DNA of 64,000 bases from JAQVCM01 sp040403095 (GTDB lineage Bacteria; Bacteroidota; Bacteroidia; Flavobacteriales_D; Crocinitomicaceae): NCBI GenBank assembly GCA_040403095.1, contig JBBALI010000005.1, positions 69,943 through 133,942 on the forward strand, given 5' to 3'. The notes under the pieces are model-generated. The model did not search any database. It was not told the DNA's origin and worked only from the letters and a program-made list of their open reading frames with translations. Within the stretch, counting starts at the first letter, position 1. Every line of letters begins with the position of its first letter. Shown here piece after piece: positions 60,983 to 64,000 of the stretch. A program made the translations under genes and the position numbers.

Positions 60983-61070
60983 GACTTTCGAGTCTTAAGA
61001 ACTTTGTGCCAGGTTCAGTAGTTTAACCCGGTAAATGAGTACACAAGCCTCCTGTAAAAGTGGAGCACTC
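60981..61070 (+). promoter_or_regulatory. Three-hairpin RNA region between rpmI and rplT
   Basis: H1: AAGACT/AGTCTT with TTCG loop (60,981-60,996). H2: CCaGGTT/AACCcGG (61,009-61,031). H3: GAGT/ACTC and CTCC/GGAG (61,037-61,070). The 110-bp gap is long for this operon and well structured. Since L20 represses its own mRNA in other bacteria, this may be a Bacteroidota L20 target, but it shares no obvious sequence with known leaders. Confidence 0.5.
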
Positions 61071-61092
61071 TTTATTAAAAAAACAAAAAATT

Positions 61093-61440
61093 ATGCCAAG
61101 ATCGGTAAATCATGTTGCTTCAAGAGCTCGCAGAAAGAACTTTATGAAGCTTGCCAAAGGTTACTTTGGAAGAAGAAAAAATGTATGGACAGTTGCTAAA
61201 AACGCTGTCGAAAAAGGATTGCTTTACGCCTATGAAGGTCGTAAACAAAAGAAAAGAAACTTCCGTTCGTTGTGGATCACGCGTATTAACGCTGGTGCTC
61301 GTCAACATGGAATGAGCTATTCTCAGTTTATGGGCGCTTTCCACAAAAGTGGAATGGAGTTGAACCGTAAGGTTTTAGCTGATTTAGCAATGAATCACCC
61401 AGAAGCTTTCGCAGCTGTTGTAAAAGCTGTGAAAAAGTAA
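61093..61440 (+). CDS. rplT: 50S ribosomal protein L20
   Basis: This 115-residue protein starts at ATG 61,093 (MPRSVNHVASRARRKNFMKL, family consensus); the longer frame from 61,060 would add a non-conserved segment. The core helical domain with FRSLWITRINAGARQHGMSY is conserved. L20 is an early assembly protein and a known autoregulator in several phyla. It is followed by a strong terminator. Confidence 0.97.
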   Translation: MPRSVNHVASRARRKNFMKLAKGYFGRRKNVWTVAKNAVEKGLLYAYEGRKQKKRNFRSLWITRINAGARQHGMSYSQFMGAFHKSGMELNRKVLADLAMNHPEAFAAVVKAVKK

Positions 61441-61466
61441 GCAAAGAATTTACTCTGTATAGCATT

Positions 61467-61500
61467 ACACCCGTCAATGATTTGGCGGGTGTTTTTTTTT
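61467..61500 (+). terminator. Rho-independent terminator after rplT
   Basis: ACACCCG/CGGGTGT with inner CA/TG pairs is followed by nine T residues, 27 bp past the rplT stop. Confidence 0.88.
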
Positions 61501-61692
61501 GTTGATTTTTTGAATTCATCTTAATTTGATTAGGTGAAAAATTGTGAATTATCAGATTTTGTTCGAGGGAATTTCGTCTGAAAAATTTATGATATATTTA
61601 GGGGATGAAAAGTGCAGCGAAATTTCGCATATACAACTAAGGATGTGTATCTAGTCAAACGTTCTGCTTCACTTATTGATAAGTAATTAGCT

Positions 61693-62196
61693 ATGACAAA
61701 CACTCTACAGTTTAATAAAAACATCAACGAATTAAATGATTTTTTAAAAAACAAAACGACTGAAACGATTCAAAAAACGACAATACTTGAAGAAACGTTT
61801 TATGAGATTAATCACGACTATGACAGATTTATTATCAGTAAAAAAGCAATGCCTTTTAGACGAAATGGAATATTGGAAATCAATATGTTTTTAAAAACGA
61901 TTGAAATTGATGAAAATAATTCTAAAATAGATTATACCATAAAATATACTGCCATTTCGAATTTACTGATAGTAGCGCTTAACATTATAATTTTTATTGT
62001 TACCCTTTTTAATTCTAAATTTAGATTTTTTGGAGCGTCAATAATTATAACTTCATACTTAAGTAAATTTATAATACTCGCAGTTGGATTGGCATTTATT
62101 AATTTTTGTTTGTGGTTGCGGATTAAGACTTCAAAAAATAACTATGAGGAAATTATTGAGGACTTAATTAATCCAATACAAAATACCGATACATAG
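61693..62196 (+). CDS. Small hypothetical membrane protein
   Basis: This 167-residue protein has an N-terminal soluble half (FNKNINELNDFLKNKTTETIQ, in part, and FRRNGILEINMFLKTIEID, in part) and two membrane helices (about 90-108 and 115-140). A 190-bp intergenic region precedes it. No family was recognised. Confidence 0.6.
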   Translation: MTNTLQFNKNINELNDFLKNKTTETIQKTTILEETFYEINHDYDRFIISKKAMPFRRNGILEINMFLKTIEIDENNSKIDYTIKYTAISNLLIVALNIIIFIVTLFNSKFRFFGASIIITSYLSKFIILAVGLAFINFCLWLRIKTSKNNYEEIIEDLINPIQNTDT

Positions 62197-62222
62197 AGCA
62201 TAGTTTATTCAAATAAAATAAA

Positions 62223-62759
62223 ATGAAAATAACACTCATCCTCCTCATCCACTTCTTCCAATTAGCTGGGCAAACACCTCCCAAAACCAATTTGCCTTTG
62301 CCAGAAATAAAAGAACTTGAATATATTTCGATTCCATCAGATTTGGAACGTATTTTTCCACCGAATACTTGTCAGAAGGATTTAATTGGTTTGTTGAAAA
62401 ATTATGACCGGAAGTTGGAAAACATGGGTGGCTATGAAGTGTATTTGGTGAAACAAAGTTGCACATTTTCAGAAGAATTTTGTCTTTGCTTTGAAACAAC
62501 CGCACAAGGAGAATTTGAATTTTTAATCTTATTTGATCCCAAAACCAAAAAGGCAAAAGCGCTTTTGGCGTCGTATGAATTTTTATCTGATTCAGAAGTT
62601 TATATGATGCAATTCAATATTCACCAAAATGTTATCGTTTTAACAGGCTCTGGTTTCACTGAAGGCGAAGATGGAAAAGCGGATGCATTATCCAAAAATA
62701 CATTCAAGGTTAAAGTTTTGAAAAATGGTGAAATTAGAGTTAGTTCCAGCGGAGAATAA
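62223..62759 (+). CDS. Hypothetical exported protein
   Basis: This 178-residue protein has a signal peptide (about 1-16, ending LAGQ). After a proline-rich start it continues with mixed strands (YEVYLVKQSCTFSEEFCLCF, with several cysteines, then TTAQGEFEFLILFDPKTKKA). No family was recognised. It is 26 bp after the preceding gene, so possibly cotranscribed. Confidence 0.6.
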   Translation: MKITLILLIHFFQLAGQTPPKTNLPLPEIKELEYISIPSDLERIFPPNTCQKDLIGLLKNYDRKLENMGGYEVYLVKQSCTFSEEFCLCFETTAQGEFEFLILFDPKTKKAKALLASYEFLSDSEVYMMQFNIHQNVIVLTGSGFTEGEDGKADALSKNTFKVKVLKNGEIRVSSSGE

Positions 62760-62849
62760 TTAATTGATTTTTTTCTAAAATATTTTTAGCAGAAAATAAA
62801 AGAAAAAAATACACTTTTGAAAAAGAATTCACTCAAAAATGAAAAAAAA

Positions 62850-63185
62850 ATGGACGAAACAACTAGAAATCAGATTGAAAAGTATTTTGAATATGAAATT
62901 TCCAGGTTAAATTTTAAAAGTTTGGTAATAAAATCCGCTTGTAAAAAATTTGAATTATCCCCAGAGGAAGCGCTTTTGATTTACAAAGACGTGCGACAAA
63001 GGATGAAAAAAACCCTCACTTTGCGCGCTTGGACTTATCTGTTGCTGGGCAGTATTTTTTTTGGCGTAGGATTATTTGGAACGCTTTCTAAAACTGGATA
63101 CATTTTTTATGGTGCATTAGCGGCGGGATTTGGAATGTTATTTACTTCCATTGGTTATTTTCGAATTTCATTGTTAAAATCATGA
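62850..63185 (+). CDS. Small hypothetical membrane protein
   Basis: The start is ATG at 62,850 (111 residues); a TTG 33 bp upstream gives a Lys/Asn-rich unlikely extension. The soluble half (MDETTRNQIEKYFEYEISR, in part) is followed by two membrane helices (about 60-78 and 83-102). No family recognised. Confidence 0.55.
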   Translation: MDETTRNQIEKYFEYEISRLNFKSLVIKSACKKFELSPEEALLIYKDVRQRMKKTLTLRAWTYLLLGSIFFGVGLFGTLSKTGYIFYGALAAGFGMLFTSIGYFRISLLKS

Positions 63186-63246
63186 ATCATGGGATTATCT
63201 GCTTTATCAAATCAATATTTATAAACTTTTTTAGGTCGAAACTAAA

Positions 63247-63879
63247 ATGAAAATATTTACACTCTTAATTTGCTTTTCTTTCATACTAATGGGTTGTATC
63301 GAAGAGAATGATAAAAATCAAATCGAATTGGCTTACAATGAATATGCGAATGCATCGCTAGAAAAGAACATTGATAAAATGATTGAGCTCTCAAGCATTC
63401 AAACCATAAAGTATTTTGATGAAACGGTTGAAAATGCAAAGTATTTAGACTCATTGGAACTTGTAAAACTCACACCAATAGATAAAACACTCATTTTATA
63501 TTTAAGACAAACATTGACAACAGCGCAACTTTCAATTTATACAGGCAAAGAACTAATGTATTATAATTTAGAAAAATCGTTAAATACAAATTCCAATGAA
63601 AAAGTAAAATTGATAGACATTGAAGTAAAAGATTCCGTTGCATTTTGTTCAATATCAGTAAACGAAAAACCTTCGAAAATGCCCCTAGAATTTAGAAAAG
63701 AAAACAATTTGTGGAAATTCAATTCGATTTACTCATTTTACCAATCGGCAAATGACAATTTTTATGATGCCATAAAGAAAATGAATGTTACAGAAAATGA
63801 ATTTTTAAAGAGAATCGTTCAAAAAATGTCGGGCAAAGAATTTAATGAGAAATTGTGGAATCAAATTATAGAAAAATAA
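63247..63879 (+). CDS. Hypothetical lipoprotein
   Basis: This 210-residue lipoprotein has a signal sequence ending in the lipobox ILMGC (Cys at about residue 17). The rest is a mixed helical and strand protein (NEYANASLEKNIDKMIELSS, in part; VKDSVAFCSISVNEKPSK, in part) resembling SnoaL/NTF2-like accumulations only loosely. No family assigned. Confidence 0.6.
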   Translation: MKIFTLLICFSFILMGCIEENDKNQIELAYNEYANASLEKNIDKMIELSSIQTIKYFDETVENAKYLDSLELVKLTPIDKTLILYLRQTLTTAQLSIYTGKELMYYNLEKSLNTNSNEKVKLIDIEVKDSVAFCSISVNEKPSKMPLEFRKENNLWKFNSIYSFYQSANDNFYDAIKKMNVTENEFLKRIVQKMSGKEFNEKLWNQIIEK

Positions 63880-63958
63880 AACTTAAACTGTATTTATCAT
63901 TGTGTAAATAGTGTAGCAGAAATCGTTTTTTTCATTTAAATTGCTTAAAATTTAAACC

Positions 63959-64000
63959 ATGAAAACACTTCTACTTTTTTTACTGCTAATTTCGCTCAAT
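63959..64000 (+). CDS. Partial CDS with signal peptide start
   Basis: ATG at 63,959 opens MKTLLLFLLLISLN, the beginning of a signal peptide, and the frame runs into the window edge. The identity is unknown. Confidence 0.5.
   Translation, partial: MKTLLLFLLLISLN

Noticed and set aside
1..64000. CRISPR arrays, rRNA genes or complete insertion sequences
   Set aside because: No regularly spaced direct repeats, no rRNA signature and no transposase with terminal inverted repeats were seen; the RAYT is the only transposase-like gene.

Overview
The window looks like a chromosomal segment of a low-GC member of the Bacteroidota, most likely order Flavobacteriales (a Fluviicola/Crocinitomicaceae-type organism is plausible, but that is inference). 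The reasons are: promoters of the form TTG-N19-TAnnTTTG; almost no Shine-Dalgarno sequences; a type IX secretion (T9SS) type B sorting domain; a TonB-dependent receptor with a CarboxypepD_reg-like domain; families typical of the phylum (DUF3467, DUF2851, PspC-domain protein); and the gene order around rpoBC.

Layout. (1) 1-10,011, minus strand: a surface-polysaccharide cluster. It holds a flippase, then a tightly overlapping run of flippase, membrane polymerase, GT4, O-antigen-ligase-like protein, GT2, DegT aminotransferase, a RAYT-type Y1 transposase and a PglC-like sugar transferase. The cluster continues beyond base 1. (2) 10,034-12,338: the coiled-coil gene, zapA and rny. (3) 12,553-26,022: the classical translation/transcription operon, read right to left from a promoter near 26,000: tRNA-Thr, Tyr, Gly, Thr, tuf, tRNA-Trp, secE, nusG, rplKAJL, rpoB, rpoC, followed by DUF3467. 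Several RNA hairpins sit between these genes. (4) 26,054-30,342: rpsU-xerC-hpf, an acyl-CoA dehydrogenase, apt and a ComEA-like helix-hairpin-helix protein. (5) 30,394-33,529: two APC-family amino-acid permeases. (6) 33,800-43,750, accessory: a large PAS/SpoIIE-phosphatase sensor, a CsgG/LpoB-like exported protein with a probable C-terminal barrel, an HTH regulator divergent from three tandem paralogous exported proteins, and a shortened RmlD-like gene. (7) 43,763-47,642: PspC-domain protein, DUF2851, a Dus-family enzyme, a large near-perfect palindrome and mtnA. (8) 47,707-56,468, minus: a T9SS cargo with two C-type lectin modules, a TonB-dependent receptor, murB and sppA. (9) 56,705-61,500: RNase P RNA, a lipoprotein, and thrS-infC-rpmI-rplT with a structured intergenic RNA. 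(10) 61,693-64,000: small hypothetical exported or membrane proteins.

The polysaccharide genes form a Wzx/Wzy-like pathway: sugar-nucleotide amination, lipid-linked initiation, glycosyl transfer, flipping, polymerisation or ligation. The central block makes the core translation and transcription apparatus, and its internal hairpins probably tune the ratio of its products. The most unusual material is the three-paralogue family at 40.1-43.2 kb with its divergent regulator, the dual EPN/WND lectin T9SS cargo, the CsgG-like/barrel fusion, the RAYT gene inside the glycan operon, and several undescribed RNA structures (rpmI-rplT, nusG-rplK, rplL-rpoB, zapA-rny, tuf-tRNA-Trp). No rRNA, CRISPR array or complete insertion sequence was seen.
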